A DNA stretch of 7,195 bases, from positions 1 to 7,195 of the forward strand of contig QMOC01000130.1 of assembly GCA_003648085.1 (NCBI GenBank). The letters run 5' to 3'. This DNA comes from Chloroflexota bacterium. GTDB lineage: Bacteria > Chloroflexota > Anaerolineae > B4-G1. This document shows, one piece after another, positions 1 to 6,751 of the stretch. The notes under the pieces were generated by a model. That model made no database searches, had not been told where the DNA came from, and saw only the letters and a list, made by a program, of their open reading frames with translations. Numbering within the stretch: the stretch's first letter is position 1; each line of letters starts with the position of its first letter. The position numbers were made by a program, and so were the translations under genes.

Positions 1-992
1 CCCGCCACCAGCAAGTCAAGCGCCACCTCCGCCTCGATCTCCCCGCTCTTGATGGCCACGTCGGTGTCCAGCAGGTGGCGATACACCTTCTCCAATTGCG
101 CAGCGGTGAAGTGGGTCGCCTGGTTGTGGAGTTTGCGCGCCGGGAAGGGATGCAATTTGAGCGCCTGGGCGATGTCCCGCGAGGAGGACCCCTGCGCCTT
201 CAGTTCCTTGACCTGAATGAGGAGCCGGAACTGGCGCGCGATCATCGCCAGGAGCCCCAGCGGGTGCTCGCCCGCGTCCAGCAGGCGGTGGAGTGTCTGA
301 GCGGCCGTGCGGCCGTCCCGTCGGCCCAGCGCATCTACCAGATCGAAGACGACGGCGGTCTGGGCGTAGGGCACCACGGCCTCCACATCCGCTTTCGTGA
401 TGGGGCGTTTGGCGTTGGTGTAGGTCACCAACTTGGCGATCTCCTGGTCGAGCAGCCGCAGGTCGGCACCGACGAGGGCGGCGAGTTGCCGGGCGGCCTG
501 GGGTTCGATCTCGCCGCCGTGCCTGCGGACGCGCTTGGCGATCCAGCGGGGCAGGGCCTTCGCCTCCGGCGGGTCGAAGCGCTTGACGTAGCCCCGCTCT
601 TCCCGCTGGGCCAGTTGGAGGATGGGGTGCTTTGCCGGCAGGGGGCCATCTTCAACGAAGACCAGGCGGGTCGTTTCGGGCAGACGGGGAAGGTAATCGG
701 TCAGGGCGGCCAGGTACTCTTTCTGAGCCGTAGAGAGTTCCTGGCCTTTCCGGGGGGTGAGCCGTGTCAGCAAGCCCTTGACGATGACGAGCCGCTTTTC
801 GGCCAGGAAGGGGATGGCGTCGCAGGCATAGCGCAGTTCGGCCAGCGTGAGGTTTCTCCCATCAAGGAGGGTGGTGTTCAGGTCCACGGTGTCGGGCGGG
901 CCGAGGCGGCGCTTGAAATCGGTCAGCGTCTCGGCGCGGGTGAACTCGTCTGCGCCGTGGAAGACGTAGAAGGTAGGTGGAGGCTTGGACAT
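1..992 (-). CDS. holA: DNA polymerase III subunit delta (clamp loader), 3' end cut by window edge
   Basis: Delta is the clamp-loader subunit that binds and opens the beta sliding clamp. It works with the gamma/tau protein encoded by the divergent dnaX at 1736. The frame reads without a stop from an ATG at 992-990 to the window edge, about 330 codons. The family is usually 330-345 residues, so only a short tail is missing. The N-terminus (MSKPPPTFYVFHGADEF) has the family's opening strand and degenerate P-loop region. LVIVKGLL near residue 70 and RLVFVEDG near residue 110 fit the AAA+ fold. ALGRRDGR, PLGLLAMIARQFR (about residue 250) and HPFPARKL (about 280) match the C-terminal collar domain, and the visible end (DVAIKSGEIEAEVALDLL) is the typical last helix. 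A GGAG lies 8 nt before the ATG. It is probably co-transcribed with the gene at 1055-1582. The identification rests on translation by eye, without a search. Confidence 0.93.
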   Translation of the reverse strand, partial: MSKPPPTFYVFHGADEFTRAETLTDFKRRLGPPDTVDLNTTLLDGRNLTLAELRYACDAIPFLAEKRLVIVKGLLTRLTPRKGQELSTAQKEYLAALTDYLPRLPETTRLVFVEDGPLPAKHPILQLAQREERGYVKRFDPPEAKALPRWIAKRVRRHGGEIEPQAARQLAALVGADLRLLDQEIAKLVTYTNAKRPITKADVEAVVPYAQTAVVFDLVDALGRRDGRTAAQTLHRLLDAGEHPLGLLAMIARQFRLLIQVKELKAQGSSSRDIAQALKLHPFPARKLHNQATHFTAAQLEKVYRHLLDTDVAIKSGEIEAEVALDLLVA

Positions 993-1054
993 CTGGGCAA
1001 CTCCATAAATACATGTCGCGTGTTGCGTAATCCGTTGTCGTCCTGGAATCCGCG

Positions 1055-1582
1055 TTATCCCTCGGTGCGGACGTGGTGGACGACGATGCCGGCCCGCTCC
1101 TCCCGCGTGACGCCGACGATGCGCAGGCTGCCGACGTCGGCCTGAGTGGTGACGCGGGCCTGGAAAGCAGCCCCCAGCGGTCGGGCCAGGATGATCCCCA
1201 ACGTGGCGGCGGCGCAGGCGAGCGGCAGGCGGGCGATTCGCTCCAGACAGCCTTTGGACTTGCGTCCCAGGGCCAGGAAGGCGCCCACCCCGGCCAGTGT
1301 CCCGGCGACGGCGAGGTTGGAGCCGCACTGGGGATGGATGGCCATCTGCCATTGCCCGGCTTTCAGCCGTCGCAGCCCCTCCTGGGCGGCAGCCAGCACT
1401 CCCTCGGTGGGCACGTCGCCGTAGATGTAGAAGCCCCACAGCGAGGCGCGCCCCACCAGTCTGAGGCCGCGATAGCGTTCGCTGAGGACGTGCATCGTCG
1501 CATGTTCCAGCGCGTGATTGCGGCGCACGCGGGAGATGAAAGGGAGATTCAGCAGAGTTGGCAAGGGATATGCTTTCTCCAT
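1055..1582 (-). CDS. DUF6391-like small membrane protein with HxxEH motif
   Basis: This 175-residue protein has no known function. It resembles the DUF6391 family through two blocks: NHALEHATMHVL at residues 22-33, and HPQCGSN at 83-89. Two hydrophobic stretches follow, about residues 89-107 (Gly/Ala-rich) and 117-135, so it is probably an inner-membrane protein with a soluble N-terminal part. H23, E26 and H27 form an HxxEH pattern, and H31, H83 and C86 could be further metal ligands; metal binding is my inference. The ATG at 1582-1580 has GAGGT 4 nt upstream, which supports this start. It lies 62 bp upstream of holA on the same strand, behind a strong promoter (1646-1673). The opposite strand is also open here, but the recognisable motifs, ribosome-binding site and promoter favour the minus strand. 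The family name is recalled by motif and needs a profile search. Confidence 0.8.
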   Translation of the reverse strand: MEKAYPLPTLLNLPFISRVRRNHALEHATMHVLSERYRGLRLVGRASLWGFYIYGDVPTEGVLAAAQEGLRRLKAGQWQMAIHPQCGSNLAVAGTLAGVGAFLALGRKSKGCLERIARLPLACAAATLGIILARPLGAAFQARVTTQADVGSLRIVGVTREERAGIVVHHVRTEG

Positions 1583-1610
1583 CGGTACCTCGGTGGCGTG
1601 AAATGTGATT

Positions 1611-1641
1611 CTGTAGGGCGGGATCTCATCCCGCCTTACAG
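1611..1641. repeat. 14-bp palindrome with 3-nt loop (REP-like)
   Basis: Arms CTGTAGGGCGGGAT (1611-1624) and ATCCCGCCTTACAG (1628-1641) flank the loop CTC. Thirteen of 14 positions pair by Watson-Crick and the remaining one (1616/1636) can form a G:U pair when transcribed. No T-tract follows on either strand, so it is not a classical terminator. It lies between divergent genes and its right arm coincides with the predicted start of the leftward transcript. It could be a scattered palindromic repeat, an operator, or a 5' mRNA hairpin; sequence alone does not decide. Confidence 0.75.
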
Positions 1642-1645
1642 CAGC

Positions 1646-1673
1646 ATTATAGCATATCCTTCACCAACTTCAA
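1646..1673 (-). promoter_or_regulatory. Extended -10 sigma-70-type promoter for the DUF6391-like gene and holA
   Basis: Read on the minus strand, TTGAAG (1673-1668) is followed after 16 bp by a perfect TATAAT (1651-1646), preceded by TGC, an extended -10 element. The predicted start is near 1639-1640, about 57 nt before the gene's ATG and at the edge of the palindrome 1611-1641. Confidence 0.65.
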
Positions 1674-1678
1674 CCGAC

Positions 1679-1707
1679 TTGCCTTTCCTGCCCGACGGTG
1701 TTACACT
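1679..1707 (+). promoter_or_regulatory. Probable dnaX operon promoter
   Basis: TTGCCT (1679-1684) and TACACT (1702-1707) are separated by 17 bp, each matching the sigma-70 consensus at 4 of 6 positions. Transcription would start near 1714 and leave a leader of about 20 nt containing the dnaX ribosome-binding site. Its -35 box lies only 5 bp from that of the leftward promoter, so the two may compete or be co-regulated. Confidence 0.45.
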
Positions 1708-1735
1708 ACCAGGCGACTTCAAGTGGGAGGCGACG

Positions 1736-3424
1736 ATGGCAGCGCAGGCGTTGTATCGTAAGTGGCGACCCCGAACGTTCGACGAAGTGGTGGGACAGGA
1801 GCATGTCGTCCGCACGCTACGTAACGCACTCACCTCCGGGCGCATCCACCACGCTTATCTCTTCGCTGGCCCCCGGGGGACCGGCAAGACGACTATGGCG
1901 CGTTTGCTGGCCAAAGCGGTCAATTGTCTGGCCCCGGAGGACCAGCGCCCCTGCAACGAGTGCGCCATCTGCCAGGCGGTCAATGAGGGGCGGCTGCTCG
2001 ATCTGATCGAGATTGACGCCGCCTCCAACACCGGCGTGGACGACGTACGAGAACTGCGGGAACGGGTCGGCTTCCGCCCCAACGAGGCCCGTTACAAGGT
2101 TTACGTCATTGACGAGGTACATATGCTCTCCAACGCCGCCTTCAACGCGCTGCTCAAGACACTGGAAGAGCCCCCACCTCACGCCATCTTCGTGCTGGCG
2201 ACAACCGAGCCACACAAGATCCCCGCCACGGTGCTCTCGCGCTGCCAGCGTCACGACTTCCGCCGCATTCCCGTCAGCGAGATCGTTGCCCGCCTGGAAT
2301 GGCTGACCGAGCAGGAGCACATCCGGGCTGACCGGGAGGCGCTGACGCTCATCGCTCACCAGGCCACCGGCAGTATGCGCGACGCCGAGAGCCTCCTCGA
2401 CCAACTGGCCTCCTACGACGAGCAGGGTATCACCGTCGCGGAGGTGCGTGCAGCGCTGGGGATAGGAACCGGTGAGACGGTCATCCAAGTGACCGATGCG
2501 CTGGTCAAGAGTGATGTGGCACAGGGCCTGGGGGCCATCAACACAGCCGTGGACGAGGGAGCCGACCCCCGCCAGTTCGCCCGCCAGATGGTGGAGCATT
2601 TGCGGGCGTTGCTCCTGCTGCGACTGAAGTCCGGCGTCGTTCCGGCTTATGTTTCGGAGGACCTGCGCCCTCGGTTGGAGGCCCAGGCCGCTGCTTTCTC
2701 GCCCCGCGCTCTGGCGCGGGCGGTGCGGCTTTTCAGCCAGGCTGCTGCTGAGGCTAAGGGCGGCTGGCAGCCCCAGTTGCCGCTGGAGATGGCCTTTATT
2801 GAGGCCGTGCTCCCACCTGAGCCGAAGAGTCCTGCACCCGGCAGGAAATCGGCCTCGGTCAGCACACGCACGCCATCTCCCGCCCGCCGTTCGAGGTCCT
2901 CACCGACGCCGACCAGGGCTGCCCCCGCTCACCCGGTGTCACGTCCTCCATCTTCGCCTCAGCCCAAAGCGGTCCGCGAGCCGGCACCTGCTTATGAGAG
3001 CCTCGCACCCAGCGTTGGCTCGTTGACGCCGGAGGTCTTACGGAGCCGCTGGCCGGAACTTTTGAACGCCCTACGCCCGCGTAATCTCTCGCTGGAGGCG
3101 CTGATGCGCTCGTGTGAGCCGGTGGCTGTCGAAGGAGACGTCGTCGTGCTGGGGTTTGCCCACAACTTTCACCGCAGTAAGGTGGAAGAGGAACACAACA
3201 AGCAGATCGTTGAGGACGTGCTGAGCAGCCTGATTGGTCAGCGTTACCGCGTGCGGTGTGTTCTGGCTCGCCGGGAGCGTACTGCCACGGCCTCACACCG
3301 CTCGAAGTCAGAGCCTGTCGGTGGGAAAGTCACCTCATCGGTAGAGCAGATTATCGCCGAGGACCCGGTGGTGCGTGCGGCGGTGGAGGATTTGGGGGCG
3401 CAGATCGTGCAACGGCACGAATAG
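1736..3424 (+). CDS. dnaX: DNA polymerase III subunits gamma/tau
   Basis: This is the ATPase of the replicative clamp loader, which loads the beta clamp at primed sites; tau also ties the loader to the polymerase core and helicase. The 562-residue protein opens with the family hallmark ALYRKWRPRTFDEVVGQ. Visible motifs are Walker A GPRGTGKT (45-52), zinc-binding cysteines C64, C73, C76 and C79, Walker B YVIDEVH (123-129) and sensor-1 ATTEPHKIP followed by SRC (168-170), whose Arg is the arginine finger. The collar domain runs to about residue 355. A Pro/Ser/Arg-rich linker (about 357-428) leads to a C-terminal domain (LTPEVLRSRWPELLNALR onward). The ATG is preceded by GGGAGG at 1725-1730. The frame is open farther upstream to 1073, but that part is antisense to another gene. 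I see no A-rich slippery heptamer, so a frameshifted short gamma form is not evident. It heads the operon with ybaB 13 bp downstream. Confidence 0.97.
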   Translation: MAAQALYRKWRPRTFDEVVGQEHVVRTLRNALTSGRIHHAYLFAGPRGTGKTTMARLLAKAVNCLAPEDQRPCNECAICQAVNEGRLLDLIEIDAASNTGVDDVRELRERVGFRPNEARYKVYVIDEVHMLSNAAFNALLKTLEEPPPHAIFVLATTEPHKIPATVLSRCQRHDFRRIPVSEIVARLEWLTEQEHIRADREALTLIAHQATGSMRDAESLLDQLASYDEQGITVAEVRAALGIGTGETVIQVTDALVKSDVAQGLGAINTAVDEGADPRQFARQMVEHLRALLLLRLKSGVVPAYVSEDLRPRLEAQAAAFSPRALARAVRLFSQAAAEAKGGWQPQLPLEMAFIEAVLPPEPKSPAPGRKSASVSTRTPSPARRSRSSPTPTRAAPAHPVSRPPSSPQPKAVREPAPAYESLAPSVGSLTPEVLRSRWPELLNALRPRNLSLEALMRSCEPVAVEGDVVVLGFAHNFHRSKVEEEHNKQIVEDVLSSLIGQRYRVRCVLARRERTATASHRSKSEPVGGKVTSSVEQIIAEDPVVRAAVEDLGAQIVQRHE

Positions 3425-3437
3425 CAGGGAGGTTGCA

Positions 3438-3794
3438 TTGGGCAGAAGAAAGATCAAACGAAAGAAGGCCCCGGCCGGTCCGCGGATGAGCCAGGCCGGG
3501 ATGCTCCAGCAGTTGCAGAGCCTCCAAGAAGATATGCTCAAAGCGCAGGAGGAACTCGCCACGATGGTCTTCACGGCGACGGTGGGCGGCGGTGCGGTGA
3601 CCGCCGTCGTCACCGGCGAACGACGGGTGCAATCACTCACCATCGCGCCGGAGGTGGTGGACCCCGAAGACGTGGAGATGTTGCAGGACCTGGTCATCGC
3701 TGCCGTCAACGAGGGGCTGGAGCAGGTGGATCGGGCCGTGACCGAGCGGATGGCAGCCTTCACCGGTGGGCTTGGCATCCCCGGCTTGCTTTAA
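3438..3794 (+). CDS. ybaB: YbaB/EbfC family nucleoid-associated protein, TTG start
   Basis: Members of this family are small DNA-binding dimers found beside dnaX and recR in many bacteria. The product is about 118 residues. The long N-terminal helix (LQQLQSLQEDMLKAQEELA) and the beta-sheet block GGGAVTAVVTGERRVQSLTI, followed by DVEMLQDLVIAAVNEGL, are the family pattern. I chose TTG 3438 because GGGAGG (3427-3432) sits 5 nt before it and it starts 13 nt after the dnaX stop. The next start, ATG 3486, has no good ribosome-binding site and would give a 102-residue form. With the TTG start the protein gains a basic tail rich in Lys and Arg (residues 3-10), which fits DNA binding. Confidence 0.9.
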   Translation: MGRRKIKRKKAPAGPRMSQAGMLQQLQSLQEDMLKAQEELATMVFTATVGGGAVTAVVTGERRVQSLTIAPEVVDPEDVEMLQDLVIAAVNEGLEQVDRAVTERMAAFTGGLGIPGLL

Positions 3795-3807
3795 GGTGTG
3801 GGTGGCG

Positions 3808-4407
3808 ATGCAAACGGCTCCTGCTTCAGTGACGCGGCTGATCGAGGAACTTGCGGAACTACCGGGTATTGGCCGCAAGACGGCCGCCCGTCTCACCTAC
3901 TTCCTACTGCGCGACAAATCGGACCTGGCAGGGCGGCTGGCCGAGGCCCTGCGCAATCTTAAAGAACGTACCCGCTTCTGCTCCGTCTGTTACAACGTCA
4001 CCGAGGAAGACCCCTGTCCTATCTGCGCCGATCCAGGACGCGACCACACCATTATTTGCGTAGTCGAGGAGCCGCTCGACGTGCTGGCGCTTGAGCAGGC
4101 CGGGGTGTACAAGGGGGTATACCACGTCCTGCACGGCGTACTGGCACCCTCAGAGGGGATGTTCGTCGAGGACTTACGCATCGGCGAACTGGTGGCCCGC
4201 GTCCGAGGCAGCGACGTGGAGGAGGTGATCCTGGCAACCAATCCCACGAGCGAGGGCGACTGGACGGCATCCTACTTGCTGACGCGGTTGCGCCCGTTGG
4301 GCGTGCGTATCACTCGGTTAGGTCGGGGGTTGCCCGTGGGCGGCGACCTGGAGTACGCCGATGCGGTGACGCTCACGCGGGCACTGGAAGGGCGAGAGGC
4401 AATCTGA
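3808..4407 (+). CDS. recR: Recombination mediator protein RecR
   Basis: RecR acts with RecF and RecO to load RecA on SSB-coated single-stranded DNA during gap repair. The 199-residue length is normal. Motifs in order: helix-hairpin-helix LPGIGRKTAARL (18-29); C4 zinc finger C58-x2-C61-x8-C70-x2-C73; Toprim domain beginning IICVVEEPLDVLALEQAG (82-99) with E87 as the conserved acidic residue; GVYHVLHGVLAPSEG; ATNPTSEGDWTASYL; and the C-terminal block RGLPVGGDLEYADAVTL. The ATG at 3808 follows the ybaB stop by 13 nt, with AAGGTG (3793-3798) and GGTGG as possible ribosome-binding sites. A GTG at 3766 is in frame but would overlap ybaB and add non-family residues. The stop overlaps the next start (TGATG), suggesting coupled translation. 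Confidence 0.97.
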   Translation: MQTAPASVTRLIEELAELPGIGRKTAARLTYFLLRDKSDLAGRLAEALRNLKERTRFCSVCYNVTEEDPCPICADPGRDHTIICVVEEPLDVLALEQAGVYKGVYHVLHGVLAPSEGMFVEDLRIGELVARVRGSDVEEVILATNPTSEGDWTASYLLTRLRPLGVRITRLGRGLPVGGDLEYADAVTLTRALEGREAI

Positions 4408-4937
4408 TGCCCGGGCGGGCGCATGAACACCTGAAGGAGTGGCTGCCCGTGATTGATCCAAGGAGACCCGCCCGCTACGAACGCATCTACGCGCAGTTGA
4501 AAGACCTCATCGTCGGCAAATCGCCCAACCTCTTGGCGGCGATGGCGACGATCTGTGCCGTGCTGCACCACAAGATGCCTCACCACTCCTGGACCGGCTT
4601 CTACTTCGTGGCCTCCGAGGACGAACTGCACGTGGGACCGTATCAGGGACCGGTCGCCTGCCAGGTGCTGCGCGGTCGCGGCGTCTGCCTCCACTGCGCC
4701 CGAACCGGACAGCCCGTGGTCGTGCCGGACGTCGAGCAGTTCCCCGGTCACGTCGCCTGCGACCCGCGCTCCAAAAGCGAAATCGCCCTGCCGGTGGTCA
4801 AAGGGGACAAAGTGATTGCCGTGCTGGACATAGACTCCCACAAGCCGGCCCAATTCGACGAGGACGACATCCCCCCGCTGACCAAAATCTTGAACCTGTT
4901 GCAGCCGTATCTTTCGTTCCATCGGCGTCTCCGCTGA
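4407..4937 (+). CDS. msrC: GAF-domain free methionine-(R)-sulfoxide reductase (fRMsr)
   Basis: fRMsr reduces free methionine-R-sulfoxide to methionine in the cytoplasm, using cysteine chemistry in a GAF fold. The single GAF domain shows the family blocks WTGFYFV (62-68), VGPYQGPVAC (76-85), GRGVCLHCA (90-98), VPDVEQFPGHVACD (106-119), SKSEIALPV and VLDIDS. C85, C94 and C118 match the three conserved catalytic/resolving cysteines, and C97 is an additional one. The neighbours recR (one-base overlap) and pucR (45 bp later) are on the same strand. The start is ambiguous: ATG 4407 (176 residues) has GAGAGG 7 nt upstream, while in-frame GTG 4449 (162 residues, nearer the usual family length) has a stronger AAGGAG 9 nt upstream. 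A sensory GAF role is possible but less likely given the complete cysteine set. Confidence 0.85.
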   Translation: MPGRAHEHLKEWLPVIDPRRPARYERIYAQLKDLIVGKSPNLLAAMATICAVLHHKMPHHSWTGFYFVASEDELHVGPYQGPVACQVLRGRGVCLHCARTGQPVVVPDVEQFPGHVACDPRSKSEIALPVVKGDKVIAVLDIDSHKPAQFDEDDIPPLTKILNLLQPYLSFHRRLR

Positions 4938-4982
4938 GCACTTTATCGAAAGCGGTAAGCATAGCGTGGTTAGGATCGAATC

Positions 4983-6608
4983 ATGTTGACAATTGCCGAG
5001 GTCTTAGAGATGCCGGTCTTCGCCGCCGCCAGGGTAGTAGCCGGCAAGAAGGGGTTGAGCAATCGCATCCAATGGGTCCACCTGATAGACATCCCCGAGA
5101 TGGCCGATTGGTCTCAAGAGGGCGAGCTCCTTTTCACTACTGCCTTTGGCCTCAAAGACCGGCCTGAGTTGCAGAGCGTCCTTATCCCCAATTTGGTGGA
5201 GCGCGGTGTAGCAGGTATGGTGGTAGGTATCGGGCGCTATTTTCACCATATCCCGGAAGTGATGATTGAATGGGCGGACAAATTGGGCTTTCCTATCATC
5301 ACACTGCCGTGGGAAGTTCCCTTCATCGAGGTTACACGCGCCATCTCCGAGCGGATCGTGCATGAGCGATATAGGCTGTTGCAGCAGTCGTTGCATATTC
5401 ACAACACCCTCACCCAGTTGGTGCTCATGGGAGATAACCTTGATGCTTTGGCGAAGGCGCTGGCGGAATTGGTCCAGTGCTCGGTTACCATCGAGGACAC
5501 TCACTTTCGACTTCTGGCCTGCGCTACGTGGGGAGAGATTGACCAGGCCCGGCAAGAGAGCATCCTGCAGCGCCGCACACCGCCGGCCCTTTTAAGTGAG
5601 TTGGAGCAACGGGGCATTCTGGGTGAACTGCGCCAGAGTCTACATCCCATGCGCATCCCTCCTTTGCCGGAGCAAGGGCTCACCTTCGAGCGGATTGCGG
5701 CCCCTATTGTGGCCGGGCGTGAGGTGCATGGCTACGTCTGGCTGATTGTCAAAGACAGACCCATTAGCGAACTGGACATGATAGCCATTGAGCATGCCGC
5801 TACCGTGGCCGCTTTGATTCTGCTTAAGGAGAAGGCCGTCTATGAGACAGAGCAACGGCTCAGGAGTTCCCTGCTTGACGAGTTGCTAGAGGGGGAATCC
5901 GATCTCAGAAGCGAATTGCTGGAAAGGGTCAGACACTTCGACCACAGTCTGACTCAGGGCCAGCAAATCTTGATCCTCCATCAGAACAATGGCGGCAACC
6001 TGTCTAATCTGAGTCGCTGGGTGGAGCAGAAGATCAGAGAGCAACACCAGCCGGCCCTGGTGGTGGAGAGAGGAGAGAACCTGGTGCTCCTCCTGGAGGC
6101 TTCTCAGACTGAGGAAGGGATGCGGCTCGCTCGTGCGCTGTGGGAGGCGGGCAAGAAGGAAGGATACCTTTTCTCCGTGGGTGTAGGGCGAGCCTACCGG
6201 GAATGGGAGAGGCTCTCCGAGAGTTACGAGGAAGCGCAGGAGGCTCTGGAAACAGGACCATCGCTGCTGGGACGAGAGGTCATTTCGTTCGATACATTGG
6301 GATTGCTATACTGGTTGCGTCATCTGCCTCCGGGGGTGCGCGAGAAGAACCGTTTCAGCCAGGTGGTCCTGACCCTGGCCGACTACGATGCCCAGCGAGG
6401 TGGAGAGCTTCTCAAGACCCTGGAGACTTACCTCGACGCGGGGAGGAATGTACAAGAGGCTGCCAAACGCCTCTTCCTCCATCGCAATACAGTTCGCCAG
6501 CGCTTGAGCAAGATCGAAGCCCTCTGTCATCTGACACTCAACGATCCCCTCACCTGCCTGAATTTGCACGTGGCCATAAAGGAGAGAAGGCTACAGTCGG
6601 GCGATTGA
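4983..6608 (+). CDS. PucR/CdaR-family transcriptional regulator
   Basis: This 541-residue protein has the three-part layout of PucR-type regulators, which often control purine, sugar-acid or amino-acid catabolism. Residues about 1-125 are the PucR N-terminal sensory domain (starting MLTIAEVLEMPVF, with EGELLFTTAF and the GIPI-like stretch LGFPIITLPW). Residues about 125-290 form a GAF-like middle region. About 300-425 resembles the CdaR GGDEF-like domain, with the SVGVGR block. About 475-535 is the C-terminal helix-turn-helix, with VQEAAKRLFLHRNTVRQRL as the recognition region. The ATG has AGGA (4972-4975) 7 nt upstream. I see no convincing promoter in the 45-bp gap, so it may be read from the dnaX-recR transcript or from a promoter inside the preceding gene. 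Its ligand and targets are not evident; the promoter at 6657-6685 is the nearest candidate target. Confidence 0.92.
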   Translation: MLTIAEVLEMPVFAAARVVAGKKGLSNRIQWVHLIDIPEMADWSQEGELLFTTAFGLKDRPELQSVLIPNLVERGVAGMVVGIGRYFHHIPEVMIEWADKLGFPIITLPWEVPFIEVTRAISERIVHERYRLLQQSLHIHNTLTQLVLMGDNLDALAKALAELVQCSVTIEDTHFRLLACATWGEIDQARQESILQRRTPPALLSELEQRGILGELRQSLHPMRIPPLPEQGLTFERIAAPIVAGREVHGYVWLIVKDRPISELDMIAIEHAATVAALILLKEKAVYETEQRLRSSLLDELLEGESDLRSELLERVRHFDHSLTQGQQILILHQNNGGNLSNLSRWVEQKIREQHQPALVVERGENLVLLLEASQTEEGMRLARALWEAGKKEGYLFSVGVGRAYREWERLSESYEEAQEALETGPSLLGREVISFDTLGLLYWLRHLPPGVREKNRFSQVVLTLADYDAQRGGELLKTLETYLDAGRNVQEAAKRLFLHRNTVRQRLSKIEALCHLTLNDPLTCLNLHVAIKERRLQSGD

Positions 6609-6628
6609 TGTGCACGGCGCACACTTTT
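6609..6628 (+). terminator. Possible weak intrinsic terminator after the PucR-type gene
   Basis: Immediately after the stop codon, TGTGC (6609-6613) pairs with GCACA (6619-6623) around a 5-nt loop, followed by C and TTTT (6625-6628), with a further T-run at 6636-6640. The stem is only 5 bp, so termination would probably be partial. A new promoter starts 28 bp later, which supports a transcription boundary here. Confidence 0.4.
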
Positions 6629-6656
6629 GGGGCTGTTTTTGTGGTCTATTTGGCCC

Positions 6657-6685
6657 TTTACATGTCGCATTGTACATGGTAGAAT
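6657..6685 (+). promoter_or_regulatory. Strong sigma-70-type promoter with inverted repeat in the spacer
   Basis: TTTACA (6657-6662) and TAGAAT (6680-6685) are separated by exactly 17 bp, each matching consensus at 5 of 6 positions. Transcription would start near 6692. The spacer contains CATGT (6661-6665) and ACATG (6674-6678) in inverted orientation around 8 nt, and TACATG occurs twice in direct orientation (6659-6664, 6673-6678). A protein bound there would block polymerase, so it may be an operator. The PucR-type regulator just upstream is a natural candidate, by position only. Confidence 0.65.
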
Positions 6686-6735
6686 ATTCAGGGATTATCG
6701 CTTCAGGCAGGGCTGAACACCCTTCGAGTTCCCCC

Positions 6736-6746
6736 TTTTCAGAGAA
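6736..6746 (+). repeat. 11-bp direct repeat, left copy
   Basis: TTTTCAGAGAA here recurs at 7080-7090, so the two copies flank the hypothetical gene. Each is preceded by GAGTT, directly or after a short C-run. It may be chance. Confidence 0.4.
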
Positions 6747-6751
6747 TTCAA

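Larger units (their letters stand above)
6609..6751. other. Non-coding gap between the PucR-type gene and the hypothetical gene
   Basis: This 143-bp stretch holds the weak terminator, the promoter with its inverted repeat, and a leader from about 6692. The leader has one small stem, TTCAG (6702-6706) with CTGAA (6713-6717), and a C-run at 6731-6735. I see no gene or known riboswitch here. Confidence 0.5.

Noticed and set aside
75..1145. A 356-codon plus-strand open frame opposite holA
   Set aside because: It is antisense to a recognisable delta subunit, shows no family motif and ends in low-complexity residues; long antisense frames are common in high-G+C DNA.
1073..1735. Upstream in-frame extension of dnaX giving a 783-residue protein
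   Set aside because: The extension runs antisense to the DUF6391-like gene and has no DnaX similarity. The true start at 1736 has the family's N-terminus and a strong ribosome-binding site.
1817..2599. A 260-codon minus-strand open frame inside dnaX
   Set aside because: It mirrors the conserved ATPase domain of dnaX and has no motif of its own.
2808..3020. Possible programmed frameshift in the dnaX linker
   Set aside because: The Pro/Ser-rich linker is where a gamma-making frameshift would be expected, but I found no A-rich slippery heptamer, so nothing supports it.
4272..4922. A 216-codon minus-strand open frame opposite recR and the fRMsr gene
   Set aside because: The plus strand carries two clear families with catalytic residues; this frame is their shadow.
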